64,000 nucleotides of DNA from WJMT01 sp964624145 (GCA_964624145.1 CAZUXT010000003.1:1-64000); one strand, 5' to 3'; counted from the stretch's first letter, positions 55,363 to 64,000 are shown. Numbers and translations: made by a program. Notes: generated by a model not told the origin, from the sequence alone.

Positions 55363-56343
55363 ATGAAAACAAAAAAAATCTATAACAACATCATAGACAC
55401 CATAGGGAACACCCCTTTGGTTAAACTCAATCAAATCGCCAAAGGAGTGAAATCAGATATATTTGCGAAAATCGAATTTTACAATCCTGCAGGCAGTGTC
55501 AAAGACAGAATCGCAAAATATATGATTGAAGATGCTGAAAAAAGCGGAAAAATCAAACCGGGTGATACTATCGTTGAGAATTCAAGCGGAAATACAGCTC
55601 TGGCTCTGGCTGTGGTTTGCTCTCTGAAAGGATACAACCTTAAAATAGTGATACGTGACTCTACAAGTCCTGATAAATTAAAAATACTCCGCGCCCTCAA
55701 AGTTGACCTGGTTCTGGTCGATTCAACACTCCCTCCCGAGTCCCCTGACAGTTACAATAATCTTGCTCCGAAAATTGCAGAAGAAACTCCCAACAGCTAT
55801 TATTTAGACCAGCACAACGACAAAAAGAACAATGAGGCCCATTACATGACAACAGGACCTGAGATCTGGGAACAAATGGAGGGCAAAATAGACTACTTTG
55901 TAGCTGGCATCGGAACCGGAGGAACTATATGCGGAGCCGCTCAGTTCTTAAAAGAAAAAAACCCGAATATCAAGGTCATAGGAGTCGATCCAGTAGGATC
56001 AATATTTTATGAATACTTTCATACAGGCAAAAAAATAAAGCCCTCTCCCTATTTAATAGAAGGACTTGGAGATGAATTCCTCATCAAATGTGTTGACTTT
56101 TCAGTTATAGACGATGTCTATCAGATAACGGATAAGACTGCTTTTGAAATGACAAGAGAAATTGCGGAAAAAGAAGCCATTCTCGCAGGAGGTTCCAGCG
56201 GGGCAGCTGTCTGGGCTTGTCTTAAACTTGCCCGGAAAATCGACAGGCCTGCACGAATAGTCACTATATTCGCTGATTCAGCCAATAGATACCTCAGCAG
56301 TATCTTCAATGATTCATGGCTTAAAGAAAAGGGGCTGCTGTAA
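55363..56343 (+). CDS. Cysteine synthase / cystathionine beta-synthase-like
   Basis: PLP fold-type II enzyme, 326 aa from the ATG at 55363; a TTG nine bases upstream is an alternative start. PLP lysine in NPAGSVKDRIAKYM, substrate loop ENSSGNTALALA, phosphate loop GIGTGGTICG. Sequences such as YYLDQHNDKKNNEAHYMTTGPEI resemble the cystathionine beta-synthase core more than CysK, but there is no CBS regulatory domain. It makes cysteine or cystathionine from (O-acetyl)serine. It lies 11 bases before the phosphatase gene. Confidence 0.85.
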   Translation: MKTKKIYNNIIDTIGNTPLVKLNQIAKGVKSDIFAKIEFYNPAGSVKDRIAKYMIEDAEKSGKIKPGDTIVENSSGNTALALAVVCSLKGYNLKIVIRDSTSPDKLKILRALKVDLVLVDSTLPPESPDSYNNLAPKIAEETPNSYYLDQHNDKKNNEAHYMTTGPEIWEQMEGKIDYFVAGIGTGGTICGAAQFLKEKNPNIKVIGVDPVGSIFYEYFHTGKKIKPSPYLIEGLGDEFLIKCVDFSVIDDVYQITDKTAFEMTREIAEKEAILAGGSSGAAVWACLKLARKIDRPARIVTIFADSANRYLSSIFNDSWLKEKGLL

Positions 56344-56354
56344 AACCGGATAAA

Positions 56355-57413
56355 ATGAAAAAGCATGGTTGTATATTCTCATTACTCATTATTTCCTTTG
56401 TTGCTCTCTTCTCTGTTCCTTCTCTCCAGTCATTTGATACACAATGCATCTGGACAGGAGTCGAAAAAATCGTTGCTGTCGGAGACATTCACGGTGATTA
56501 TGATAATTTCATAACAATCCTCAAAAACACGGGAATCATATCCGATGATGGGCACTGGAAAGCGGGCTTAACCCATCTCGTACAAACCGGGGATATTCTG
56601 GATAGAGGCCCGGATGCCAGAAAAGCCCTGGACCTAATCATGAAGCTAGAGAAGGAAGCCGAAAATGCAGGGGGCATGGTCCACTTTCTCATAGGAAACC
56701 ATGAAGAAATGAACATTACAGGCATCTCTTTTGACCAACCGGGATATGTGACTCCTGAACAGTTCATTTCTTTTCTCCCTGAAAAATACAAAAGAAGAAA
56801 AGAGCGGGAATTCAATAAAAAAAGCGAAGCATCTCCTTCAGATAATGACAAATCTCTGATAGCCTATTGGAACCGCATCATGAGAGAGGATGAGCAGGCC
56901 AGACAAATATACATAAAAAATTTCAATCAAGAATATGGTGGTTGGATTTTAAAACATAATGTTGTTATCATGATAAATGAGATTGTCTTTGTGCATGGAG
57001 GAATAAGCAAAAAGTTTTCCGAGTGGGAATTGACTGATATTAATGATCGGGCTCGCTATGAACTGTTAGAAATCCAGAACGCGCGTCTCAAGAATATTTC
57101 TCTCAACATCGATCTTGAAATTGTTTTTCAAAGCGACGGTCCGTTCTGGTATAGAGAACTGGCAAGACAGAATGAAAAATATTTTAAAACAGAAGTGGAT
57201 GCCATATTAGACAACCTGAAAGCCAAGGCAATGGTCATAGCGCATACTCCAAAAACAGGGATGGTGGCTTCAGCTGAAAACATGAGCCGTTTTGATAGAA
57301 GAGTTTGGGTTATTGATACGGGCATATCAGAGACATACGGAGGCATTCTCAGCGCATTGATCATTAAAAACGGAGACTTCTTTGTATGGAGTGAGAACAA
57401 TGAAGAATATTAA
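56355..57413 (+). CDS. Secreted PPP-type phosphatase (Shewanella-like)
   Basis: Metallophosphatase of the PPP family, 352 aa. A signal peptide (about 8-26) is followed by the complete metal signature: GDIHGD (43-48), GDILDRG (79-85), GNHEE (114-118), VHGGIS and AHTPKTG near the C-terminus. This arrangement is that of Shewanella-like protein phosphatases, which remove phosphate from Ser/Thr or Tyr. Export places it outside the cytoplasm. Its 3' end overlaps the next gene, a secreted kinase-fold protein, by 14 bases. Confidence 0.87.
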   Translation: MKKHGCIFSLLIISFVALFSVPSLQSFDTQCIWTGVEKIVAVGDIHGDYDNFITILKNTGIISDDGHWKAGLTHLVQTGDILDRGPDARKALDLIMKLEKEAENAGGMVHFLIGNHEEMNITGISFDQPGYVTPEQFISFLPEKYKRRKEREFNKKSEASPSDNDKSLIAYWNRIMREDEQARQIYIKNFNQEYGGWILKHNVVIMINEIVFVHGGISKKFSEWELTDINDRARYELLEIQNARLKNISLNIDLEIVFQSDGPFWYRELARQNEKYFKTEVDAILDNLKAKAMVIAHTPKTGMVASAENMSRFDRRVWVIDTGISETYGGILSALIIKNGDFFVWSENNEEY

Positions 57414-58194
57414 GAATAGGATTTTTTGTTTTCTGGGAATCCTGATGCTTTTTTCTGCATCATATTTATCTCCGTATAAACAGGAAAAATCTCTTTTTCT
57501 TGAGGAAACCGAAGACTTTCTGTTAACAGCTGAAGTCATTTCCATCGAAAAAAATCTGGAATTAGGAAGAACGAATTTCTGGAAAGTACTTCTTGCTGAC
57601 GGCGAAACAGAACTCAATGCCATGTTTAAACATGTCAACCGTCCATGGCCCTCTCTTCTTCCTGATAGTTACAAATATGAAATCGCAGCCTATAAGATCA
57701 ATAAAATTTTAGAGCTCCATCTCGTTCCTCCGGTTGTGGAACGGACAATAAACGGACAGACAGGCTCTCTTCAGCTTATGATAGAAAATATCCTTACTGA
57801 CAGGGATAGAAGAATCCAAAATATCGAACCTAAAAAACCAGGCGAATTCAAAAACGATCTTGACACGGTAACAATTTTTGAAATCCTTGTGAATGACCAA
57901 TGCAATGACAGTGAAGATATCCTGATCCAAAAGGATGACTGGAAAGTCTGGAGAGTGGACTTTTCCGAAGCCTTTTCCCCTTCCTCTGATATCTCACTCA
58001 AATGCCCTATCAAACGCTGTCCCAGAATTCTCTATACCCGTCTTCTTGAATTAGACGAAAGTGAATTAAAAAAAATGTTGGATTCTTATTTGAATGAAAG
58101 GGAAATAGATGCCTTGCTGGATAGAAATCATTCAATAATCAAAACCATTGATGACCTTATAAAACAAAATGGTGAGAACGAGGTGCTTTTCTAG
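57400..58194 (+). CDS. Secreted kinase-fold protein, predicted pseudokinase
   Basis: 264 aa from the ATG at 57400 (GGAG upstream). A signal peptide is followed by a domain like the PI3/4-kinase, HipA and FAM20 type seen in bacterial SCO1664-like proteins: ATP lysine in NAMFKHVN (K77), the partner glutamate in YEIAAYKINKIL (E94) and VPPVVE. At the catalytic loop, where its paralog 200 bases downstream has DRHQN, this protein aligns as CNDSED, so the catalytic Asp and His appear lost, while the metal Asp (RVDFSEAF, D187) is kept. A non-catalytic partner or regulator is inferred. Confidence 0.68.
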   Translation: MKNIKNRIFCFLGILMLFSASYLSPYKQEKSLFLEETEDFLLTAEVISIEKNLELGRTNFWKVLLADGETELNAMFKHVNRPWPSLLPDSYKYEIAAYKINKILELHLVPPVVERTINGQTGSLQLMIENILTDRDRRIQNIEPKKPGEFKNDLDTVTIFEILVNDQCNDSEDILIQKDDWKVWRVDFSEAFSPSSDISLKCPIKRCPRILYTRLLELDESELKKMLDSYLNEREIDALLDRNHSIIKTIDDLIKQNGENEVLF

Positions 58195-58392
58195 ATATCC
58201 TTTTGTTTGAGTGACCACTTTTTGTGCAGTTTACACTAATTCCAATCAAATCAATTTGTTAAAAAAAATATAAGCATTTTTTTAACAGGTATTTGCACAG
58301 AAACAGTGGATAAATTTTATGGTTCATTTGACTTTTGCCTTCTTTCTGTAGAAAATTCATATAATACAGATGAAAATAAGAGGAGGGTAAGA

Positions 58393-59220
58393 ATGAACAA
58401 ATTTCTGAAATTTATTTTTATATTTGTTTTAGTTTTTTCTTCAAGCCTTCAGACTTACGCCCAATTTACTAACGAAGAAATAGCAGAGATGGATGAATGG
58501 GAGGAATATTTAAAAACCGCTGAAATCACAGATCATGAGCAAATGCAAAGCCGTGAAGCTGTCACCAATCCCTACATACTTCAAATGGAAAAAGATGGAG
58601 TCGCACGTAAGGCCATATGGAAAAATCCTGAAGGACGTATGAGAGGGTATCTGGAAGGCTGGAAATGGGAAATCGCCGCCTACAGTCTGAACAAATATTT
58701 AGGCCTTAACATGGTCCCCCCGACCGTTGAAAAAAAATTTCAGGAAAACAGAGGTTCCTGCCAGCTTTGGATCGATACCTGGATAAGCCTTAAAGATAAA
58801 TATGAGAAGAAAATCAGTGTTCCTCCTATAAAGGTCCTTCACTGGAACAGAGCGCTCTATCTTCAAAGAGCCTTTGATAATCTCATAGCCAATGTGGATA
58901 GACATCAAAATCAATATCTCATAACCGAAGACTGGCGCATGATACTCATCGACCATTCCAGAAGCTTCAGAACCACGAAACAATACACGACAAAGCTGAT
59001 CTATGACGAAAAATACAAAGAAGGCTCGAGAATAATGAAAGAACTTCCCAGAGAATTTATTGAAAAACTCAAATCACTCGATTACGAGGTTATAAAAAAT
59101 GTGGCCGGTGAATATCTTACTGACAAGGAGATAGAAGCGGTCCTTATGCGAAAAGATTTGATTATAGACTGGATCAACAAAAAAATAGAAGAACTGGGAG
59201 AGGACAAAGTCTTATACTAA
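58393..59220 (+). CDS. Secreted PI3K/HipA/FAM20-like kinase
   Basis: 275 aa from the ATG at 58393, chosen for the GAGGAGG site and the signal peptide (to about TYAQ). ATP lysine K77 (RKAIWKN), glutamate E93 (KWEIAAYSLNKYLGLNMVPP), catalytic loop NVDRHQNQYLI (D169, H171, N174) and metal Asp in LIDHSRSF (D187) make a complete set for this kinase fold. It is a paralog of the preceding gene. 198 bases separate them, with TATAAT at 58360-58365 (a weak TTGCCT 19 bases before), so it may have its own promoter. The substrate, protein or small molecule, is unknown. Confidence 0.75.
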   Translation: MNKFLKFIFIFVLVFSSSLQTYAQFTNEEIAEMDEWEEYLKTAEITDHEQMQSREAVTNPYILQMEKDGVARKAIWKNPEGRMRGYLEGWKWEIAAYSLNKYLGLNMVPPTVEKKFQENRGSCQLWIDTWISLKDKYEKKISVPPIKVLHWNRALYLQRAFDNLIANVDRHQNQYLITEDWRMILIDHSRSFRTTKQYTTKLIYDEKYKEGSRIMKELPREFIEKLKSLDYEVIKNVAGEYLTDKEIEAVLMRKDLIIDWINKKIEELGEDKVLY

Positions 59221-59246
59221 GCCGGATTATTCGACTCAGATGGTTT

Positions 59247-60551
59247 TCAATAAGGGGCTGCCAGATCCTCTTCTAATATCTTATCAAGTGTGGATACAAA
59301 AAAATCAGCGTCATCTTGAGTGAATACCAGAGGGGGTTTTATTTTCAGAACATTTTGAAAAGGCCCGTCCGTACTGATAAGAATGCCTTCCTCTTTCATC
59401 CGTTCCACAATGTATTCAGCCTGTTTTACAGCAGGAGACAATGTTTCCTTATTCAATACAAGTTCTACTCCTAAGAAGAGACCCTTGCCTCTGATATCAC
59501 CGATAAGAGGATATTTGTTTTTTAATTTTTCCAACTTTTCCTTGATGTATTTTCCGGTTCTCTGGGCATTTCCCATTAAGTCTTCTTCTTCAATGACATT
59601 AAGAACCGCTATTCCCACAGCACATGAAACCGGATTTCCTCCAAAAGTATTAAAATATTCCATTCCATTGTCAAATGCTTCGGCAATTTCCGGTTTTGTG
59701 ATGACCGCTGCTAATGGAAAGCCGTTTCCGATCGGTTTTCCAAGTGTCACGATATCAGGAATCACTTCCTGTGTTTCAAATCCCCAAAAATGAGTACCGA
59801 CCCTTCCGAATCCGATCTGAACTTCGTCTGCAATGCACATTCCACCTGCATTTCTCACATGACGATAGGCATGACTGAGATAGCCCCGAGGGAAAATGAT
59901 CTGTCCGGCACAACCCATTAGAGATTCCGAAATAAAAGCAGCCAGTCCCTTTCCGTCTCCTCTTATTTTTTTTATGACATCCTGGACTTGCTCGGCATAT
60001 TTTTTCCCTGACAGAGAATCCTGATATCTGTATTTTCCCCTATATCCATCAGGAGTATCGACTTTATGTACATGCGGGGGGGCTCCTTTCCCTCCTTTCC
60101 CGTCAAATTTATAAGGACTGATATCTATGAGAGAACTCAGGTTCCCATGGTAAGCCTGATCAATCACAATGATGTCTTTTTCATGAGTGTAAGTCCAAGC
60201 CATGCGCAGAGCAAGGTCATTGGCTTCACTCCCGGAATTGACTATAGTGCAGACCTTTAACGGTTCCGGCATTTTTGAAGACAGCTTCTCAGCGTACAAA
60301 ACAAGATTATCATGAAGATATCTTGTGTTTGAGTTGAGAACACACATCTGTCTTTGAGCAGCTTTAATGACCTCAGGATGGCAGTGGCCTACATGCGGAA
60401 CATTATTTCTTGTATCAAGGTATTTTCTGCCTTTTTCATCATAAAGATACTGCATAAATCCTCTTACGATTTTAATGGGGTCTTTATAAGACAATCTCAA
60501 AGACCGGTTTATATACTTCTTCCTTAATTCGAGGGTTTTTTTCTTTTCCAT
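59247..60551 (-). CDS. PLP phospho-lyase, AGXT2L type (class-III aminotransferase fold)
   Basis: 434 aa. The N-terminus (YLYDEKGRKYLDTRNNVPHVGHCHPEV) and ADEVQIGFGRVGTHFWGFE are typical of the AGXT2-like branch, which includes ethanolamine-phosphate phospho-lyase and 5-phosphohydroxylysine phospho-lyase. The PLP lysine is in GKPIGNGFPLAAV. The gene 41 bases upstream encodes an APH-fold kinase, the expected source of the phosphorylated amine, so a 5-hydroxylysine (or ethanolamine) degradation pair is inferred. A plain aminotransferase is the alternative. Confidence 0.75.
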   Translation of the reverse strand: MEKKKTLELRKKYINRSLRLSYKDPIKIVRGFMQYLYDEKGRKYLDTRNNVPHVGHCHPEVIKAAQRQMCVLNSNTRYLHDNLVLYAEKLSSKMPEPLKVCTIVNSGSEANDLALRMAWTYTHEKDIIVIDQAYHGNLSSLIDISPYKFDGKGGKGAPPHVHKVDTPDGYRGKYRYQDSLSGKKYAEQVQDVIKKIRGDGKGLAAFISESLMGCAGQIIFPRGYLSHAYRHVRNAGGMCIADEVQIGFGRVGTHFWGFETQEVIPDIVTLGKPIGNGFPLAAVITKPEIAEAFDNGMEYFNTFGGNPVSCAVGIAVLNVIEEEDLMGNAQRTGKYIKEKLEKLKNKYPLIGDIRGKGLFLGVELVLNKETLSPAVKQAEYIVERMKEEGILISTDGPFQNVLKIKPPLVFTQDDADFFVSTLDKILEEDLAAPY

Positions 60552-60592
60552 TTTATGTCACAAGACATCCGTCATGAACTATTAAAAATTTT

Positions 60593-61648
60593 CTAAACAG
60601 AATTCACAATGTTATAATCAGAATCTCTGAGTCTTTGTAACAGTTTCCATGCTTTTTTTTCGGAAATGGTTAAATATTTATTTTCAGGATTTTGTTTCTT
60701 TTGAAAAGCTGATAGAACAACACTCATACACAACCGCATATACATAAGATGATTGACCGCCTCAAGCATTTTTTCAGAAAGGTTTGATACTTCATTATAC
60801 CCTCTGATCACATGAGAAACGGTATCCACAAGATCTTCTTTATCCAGTAGGATATAAGCCAGGGCTATAGCAATATCTCCCACTGTATAAGAATAGACCA
60901 TATCTCCAAAATCTATGATTCCTGATATTTTTCCATGGAATAGATCATTTTGTTTTGCCTTCGGATGATTTACAAGAATATTATAATCATTTCCGTCATT
61001 GTGTATGATCGATTTTCCCAGCTCTGAAACAACAGTCAATGCTTGGGAATTGAATTTTTCAACAAAATAATCCACTAAAGAACACCTATCCCTGTCATCT
61101 ATATATTTTTGAAATCTCAGCACTGTTTCAGGTCCCTTCTGCATATCCCAATAAAAATCCCTTTGGGCCGCTGGATGCGAAAAGCCCTTGAGGGATTCAC
61201 TGACACAGGCTATAAATTTTCCAACCGACTGAAGAAGGCCAGGACTATGTGTCTGCACTTCACCTAACGGAACTCCATGAACATAAGTGACCATCCGGAC
61301 AAAATGAGAACCCCTTCCCCTATTATCAATCCTTGCTATGTTCTTCCCGTCCATAGTGGGACATATCTGAGGACAGAAGTGAGGACCCAGGGCCATGCCG
61401 ATTCTTTCCATTGCCAGATTTTGGAGTTCAAGGATTTCTTCTTTTTCATTCTGATTTGATATTTTGAGAACATACTTATCTCCGGATCCATTGTCCTCTA
61501 AGAGAAAATTCTGGTCTCTTTCACTGGGAAGAGGTTTTGCGGAAACATACATTCCATACAAATCCTCTGCCATAACCCTTGCTTCTTTATCATTAAAACG
61601 AGGCGAAAACTTTAAAAACCCGGATTCATCTTGAATGCTATGTCCCAT
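60593..61648 (-). CDS. APH-fold kinase, hydroxylysine kinase-like
   Basis: Aminoglycoside-phosphotransferase-fold small-molecule kinase, 351 aa. The Brenner motif IIHNDGNDYNILV and metal motif GIIDFGDMVYSYTVGDIAIALAY are clear; the latter matches the kinase domain found fused or next to AGXT2L-type lyases. It is unlikely to be an antibiotic-resistance enzyme because of that neighbour. Predicted to use GTP or ATP on 5-hydroxylysine or a similar amino alcohol; specificity is inferred from context. Confidence 0.75.
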   Translation of the reverse strand: MGHSIQDESGFLKFSPRFNDKEARVMAEDLYGMYVSAKPLPSERDQNFLLEDNGSGDKYVLKISNQNEKEEILELQNLAMERIGMALGPHFCPQICPTMDGKNIARIDNRGRGSHFVRMVTYVHGVPLGEVQTHSPGLLQSVGKFIACVSESLKGFSHPAAQRDFYWDMQKGPETVLRFQKYIDDRDRCSLVDYFVEKFNSQALTVVSELGKSIIHNDGNDYNILVNHPKAKQNDLFHGKISGIIDFGDMVYSYTVGDIAIALAYILLDKEDLVDTVSHVIRGYNEVSNLSEKMLEAVNHLMYMRLCMSVVLSAFQKKQNPENKYLTISEKKAWKLLQRLRDSDYNIVNSV

Positions 61649-61694
61649 GAATATATCTTTCCTCTTTCCTTCACCTGGTTCAAGAGATATTTCT

Positions 61695-62879
61695 CTAGAA
61701 TCTTATTTTAAATCCCGCCAGAAGCGTAACTCCGGTCAAATCAATCACGGCTTCTCTGACAGATTCAGGAGAACTCAATCCTGTAAAAGAAGGCGTATCG
61801 CTTTCAGAAATAAAAACAAAAGTGTATTTATTCCCAAACACTTCTTCTTTCCAGTAGTACAGCTTTCCTTCATCTATATCTAATCCTCCGTCGCTGTCCT
61901 TGTATCTGAGAGTTCCTTCAAATCCGCTGATTTCAGCATACCTGGCTCTTCCCTCTAAGAAAAATCCAAGATGAGGAGCCAGGCTGATTTCAAATCCAAG
62001 TCCTGCATGATATCCCACACCGCTTGCTTCAGCTTCCTGATCAAGTTCCATCCAGTATCCCTCATATCTTCCTTTCCAATACCAGGAATAATCAACTTTG
62101 TACCAACCCGCCCCTGCATCCAGTGTGAAATACGAGCCTCCTCCCAAAGGAATTAAGAAATAGAGGCCTGCTCTTATGGGAACTGTCTTGATCTCCGGTT
62201 TTGTAATCCATGTTTCCTCGCTCCCGGAAAAAGTCAAGAGCATCTCATTGTTCTGGCTTCCGTAAATATAGCCGGATCCGAATCCAATACCTATGTTTGG
62301 GAAAATATAGAAAATGATATCCCCCTCAAATTCATACGCAATGTGAAAAGGTGTCAGTTCTCCCTGGATTTCACCCCCGGCATGCGTGAACTCATCTCTC
62401 CAAATCTGGTCAAATCCTTCATTTCCTTCATTGATATCTTCTGCGAGAATATAAGAAGCGCCTCCTCCCAATTTGAGCTCTAACCATCTCCTCTTTCCTG
62501 AATCCGAAAAATCAATATGACCTATTTCCCGGACATCCCTCTTTTCTGCTGGCTGCTCTTTTTCCTTAACTGACGGCTCAAAAGATGTATCTGTCACACC
62601 GGCCACTAAGGAAGAATGGATATAACCCTTTACCTCCGTTCCACTATCCTCTAAAAAAACAGAGACCCTGTACCAGCTATCTGTTTTCCCTTCCGAATCC
62701 AGTATCTTTCCTTTATCCAGGATCATGATAATCTGGCTTTCAATATCAGGCTTCATTCGCACAGCAGCTGTATCTGCCGTGACTTTTATTTTGAGTTGCT
62801 CTGCTTGAATCAATCCGGAAAATACACAGATAAACGCTATGCAGAGAACACTGATTTTCCTTTGATTTTTTCCCTTCAT
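61695..62879 (-). CDS. Outer-membrane beta-barrel with N-terminal SH3 domain
   Basis: 394 aa. A signal peptide (about 1-26) is followed by a bacterial SH3 domain (about 28-95: ADTAAVRMKPDIESQIIMIL, WYRVSVF, KGYIHSSLV), a linker, then a beta-rich C-terminal half of alternating aromatic strands (for example SWYWKGRYEGYWMELDQ) that ends in the barrel signature Phe (LLAGFKIRF). SH3 domains of this kind often bind peptidoglycan. Function unknown; not obviously coupled to its neighbours. Confidence 0.75.
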   Translation of the reverse strand: MKGKNQRKISVLCIAFICVFSGLIQAEQLKIKVTADTAAVRMKPDIESQIIMILDKGKILDSEGKTDSWYRVSVFLEDSGTEVKGYIHSSLVAGVTDTSFEPSVKEKEQPAEKRDVREIGHIDFSDSGKRRWLELKLGGGASYILAEDINEGNEGFDQIWRDEFTHAGGEIQGELTPFHIAYEFEGDIIFYIFPNIGIGFGSGYIYGSQNNEMLLTFSGSEETWITKPEIKTVPIRAGLYFLIPLGGGSYFTLDAGAGWYKVDYSWYWKGRYEGYWMELDQEAEASGVGYHAGLGFEISLAPHLGFFLEGRARYAEISGFEGTLRYKDSDGGLDIDEGKLYYWKEEVFGNKYTFVFISESDTPSFTGLSSPESVREAVIDLTGVTLLAGFKIRF

Positions 62880-62951
62880 TCCTTGTCCCCTCTCTTCTTT
62901 AACGAATTGTTTGAATTACATTGTAGTCCCATATAAAATTCAAATCAATCC

Positions 62952-63911
62952 TCATTCTTTTTCTTTAAGTATGTCTTCAGGTTTCTTCATTAGGCTCTCT
63001 GCTGTCCATTTAGTAAGCAAAAAAGGATAATCGTTTTCCGATGAAAGGGCAGGATATTCTTCTTCATCCTCTCCTTTTTCATAGATCTTCAGTTCATAGT
63101 CTTTGGCGCCTTTTGCCGTAATGGTATAGATAGGATTCCCCAGGTTTTCTTTTTCCTTTTCATCGAGGAAAGAATCACAGTTTAATCCGGATAATTTTGA
63201 CAAAAGAGAATCAATCTCGCTCTTTTCTGTTTGTTTTCCGTCCTGTGTCAGCCAGGCTTCTTGTTCCCCGGTACTTGTTTCCTTCTCATCCTGTTCTGTA
63301 TCAGGCGAAACCGGAATGATTTCTCTCTTAAGCTCAAGAGTCCCGAATTCCCCGGTCAATATCAATCCAGTTATTTCTACGGCAGTGAATTCCATAACAG
63401 ATTTATCTCGGAGTCCTGATTCATTCTGTTCAAACGTGCTCCTAAATGATTCTTTGGCATGATAGACGTTCGCATCATCCGCTACCCTTACATAGGTATG
63501 ACTGTACGTAGACGATACTTTGCCTATATCAAACTCCCTGAGTACGTTTTCCTTTTCCATAGCTTTTATATGAATTCTGTTTTCTTCGTCTAGTTCGTAT
63601 CTTTCATAATTTTTCTTATCCGAAACCAGTTCAGTCAACGTAAGATTTTCAATCACATCCAGCATGTCATTCACCTTATCATGATCAGCGATATACTTTT
63701 CTGGCATTATCAACCACTCCCCCTGGCTCCTTTCAAGCAAAATGGATTCATCTCCCCTGCTCATTTCAATTTTACTCAAAGCTTCTGCATCGATCTTGTC
63801 AAACGCGGGCAGTTTATATGACATTTTATTTCTGCCGGTGCTGATAATAAGGATCACAACCAAAACAATGATTACAGCAATCAATACCATGTATTCTTTT
63901 TGTCGTTTCAT
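62952..63911 (-). CDS. DUF4340 family membrane-anchored protein
   Basis: 319 aa with one N-terminal helix (about 7-25) and a large extracytoplasmic domain containing the repeated family pattern (LLERSQGEWLI, then ALSSENDYPFLLTKW). DUF4340 proteins usually sit next to an ABC exporter with a GldG-like subunit. The fragment upstream on the same strand could be that permease. GGAGGAG precedes the ATG. Confidence 0.8.
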   Translation of the reverse strand: MKRQKEYMVLIAVIIVLVVILIISTGRNKMSYKLPAFDKIDAEALSKIEMSRGDESILLERSQGEWLIMPEKYIADHDKVNDMLDVIENLTLTELVSDKKNYERYELDEENRIHIKAMEKENVLREFDIGKVSSTYSHTYVRVADDANVYHAKESFRSTFEQNESGLRDKSVMEFTAVEITGLILTGEFGTLELKREIIPVSPDTEQDEKETSTGEQEAWLTQDGKQTEKSEIDSLLSKLSGLNCDSFLDEKEKENLGNPIYTITAKGAKDYELKIYEKGEDEEEYPALSSENDYPFLLTKWTAESLMKKPEDILKEKE

Positions 63912-63927
63912 TGATCTCCTCCGGCTG

Positions 63928-64000
63928 CTATTTTTGTTTTGTAAAAACAGCTTTTATCATTTTTCTCCTGGCTTTCCGCCTGACCCAAACCATAACCCCT
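63928..64000 (-). CDS. 3' end of an upstream gene, partial
   Basis: The last 24 codons of an open frame enter from the window edge and stop at TAG (63928-63930), 16 bases before the DUF4340 start. The visible end is basic (RRKARRK...KAVFTKQK), as after the last helix of a membrane protein. By context it could be the GldG-like ABC subunit that often precedes DUF4340, but 23 residues cannot prove it. Confidence 0.45.
   Translation of the reverse strand, partial: GVMVWVRRKARRKMIKAVFTKQK

Noticed and set aside
60593..61648. Aminoglycoside resistance kinase
   Set aside because: The fold matches, but the motif around the metal Asp and the adjacent AGXT2L-type lyase point to an amino-alcohol kinase in catabolism.

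Overview
The window looks like a chromosomal segment of an uncultured Gram-negative bacterium with anaerobic metabolism. Support comes from a one-chain pyruvate:ferredoxin oxidoreductase, complex I membrane subunits, a TonB protein, a beta-barrel with a C-terminal Phe, and secreted M16 and tricorn peptidases. Many genes serve amino-acid and peptide use: serine dehydratase, Xaa-Pro aminopeptidase, ornithine aminotransferase, an alanine/Na+ symporter, hutU/hutH, a D-cysteine desulfhydrase-like enzyme and a probable hydroxylysine kinase/phospho-lyase pair. The DNA is AT-leaning. The TonB with a Gly-Gly-Val repeat, the tricorn protease and the six-bladed propeller suggest an Aminicenantes/Acidobacteriota-like lineage, but this is a weak guess from gene content.

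Layout. 1-5.9 kb: initiator tRNA and a nuoJKLMN operon without nuoA-I. 5.9-8.1 kb: a mosaic repeat, RNase P RNA, and an NtrC-type regulator whose reading frame ends inside the RNase P gene. 8.2-10.9 kb: an M16 peptidase pair. 10.9-21.2 kb, all minus: dnaX-ybaB-recR, pyruvate:ferredoxin oxidoreductase, serine dehydratase (interrupted by an artificial scaffold gap), pepP and a site-2 protease. 21.3-32.3 kb: transporter, rocD plus AGCS symporter, two tRNA-Ser, tadA, threonine synthase-like, hflKC, D-cysteine desulfhydrase-like, and an ECF sigma factor with an anti-sigma/TonB fusion. 32.3-41.9 kb: second mosaic repeat, purine permease-apt-mscS, thiE, tsaE-nnr, gap-pgk-tpiA-secG. 41.9-49.7 kb: tRNA-Leu, tricorn, a MarR regulator divergent from thioredoxin, a secreted twin-CX6C peptide/beta-propeller/redoxin operon, and a NIF3 protein. 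49.9-59.2 kb: glutamine synthetase-like gene divergent from marR-hutU-hutH, a cysteine synthase-like gene, then a secreted PPP phosphatase, a predicted pseudokinase and a predicted secreted kinase. 59.2-64 kb, minus: phospho-lyase-type aminotransferase plus APH-fold kinase, SH3/beta-barrel protein, DUF4340 protein and a gene fragment.

Most notable: the secreted phosphatase/pseudokinase/kinase cassette; the secreted twin-CX6C peptide operon with an intercistronic hairpin; a two-member mosaic repeat family whose hairpin stems differ in sequence yet stay perfectly complementary; the regulator frame running into rnpB; an anti-sigma/TonB fusion with a strong internal ribosome-binding site; and a histidine ammonia-lyase with Ala-Cys-Gly in place of the usual MIO-forming Ala-Ser-Gly.

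Regulation. Several genes (nuoJ, the EamA transporter, thiE) have a good sigma70-type promoter whose -10 box lies only 10-14 bases before the ATG, so their messages should be nearly leaderless. Others have strong AGGAGG-like ribosome-binding sites. Both MarR genes have a near-palindrome just downstream of their own -10 box, as expected for self-repression. All functional calls rest on motifs read by eye; no database search was run.
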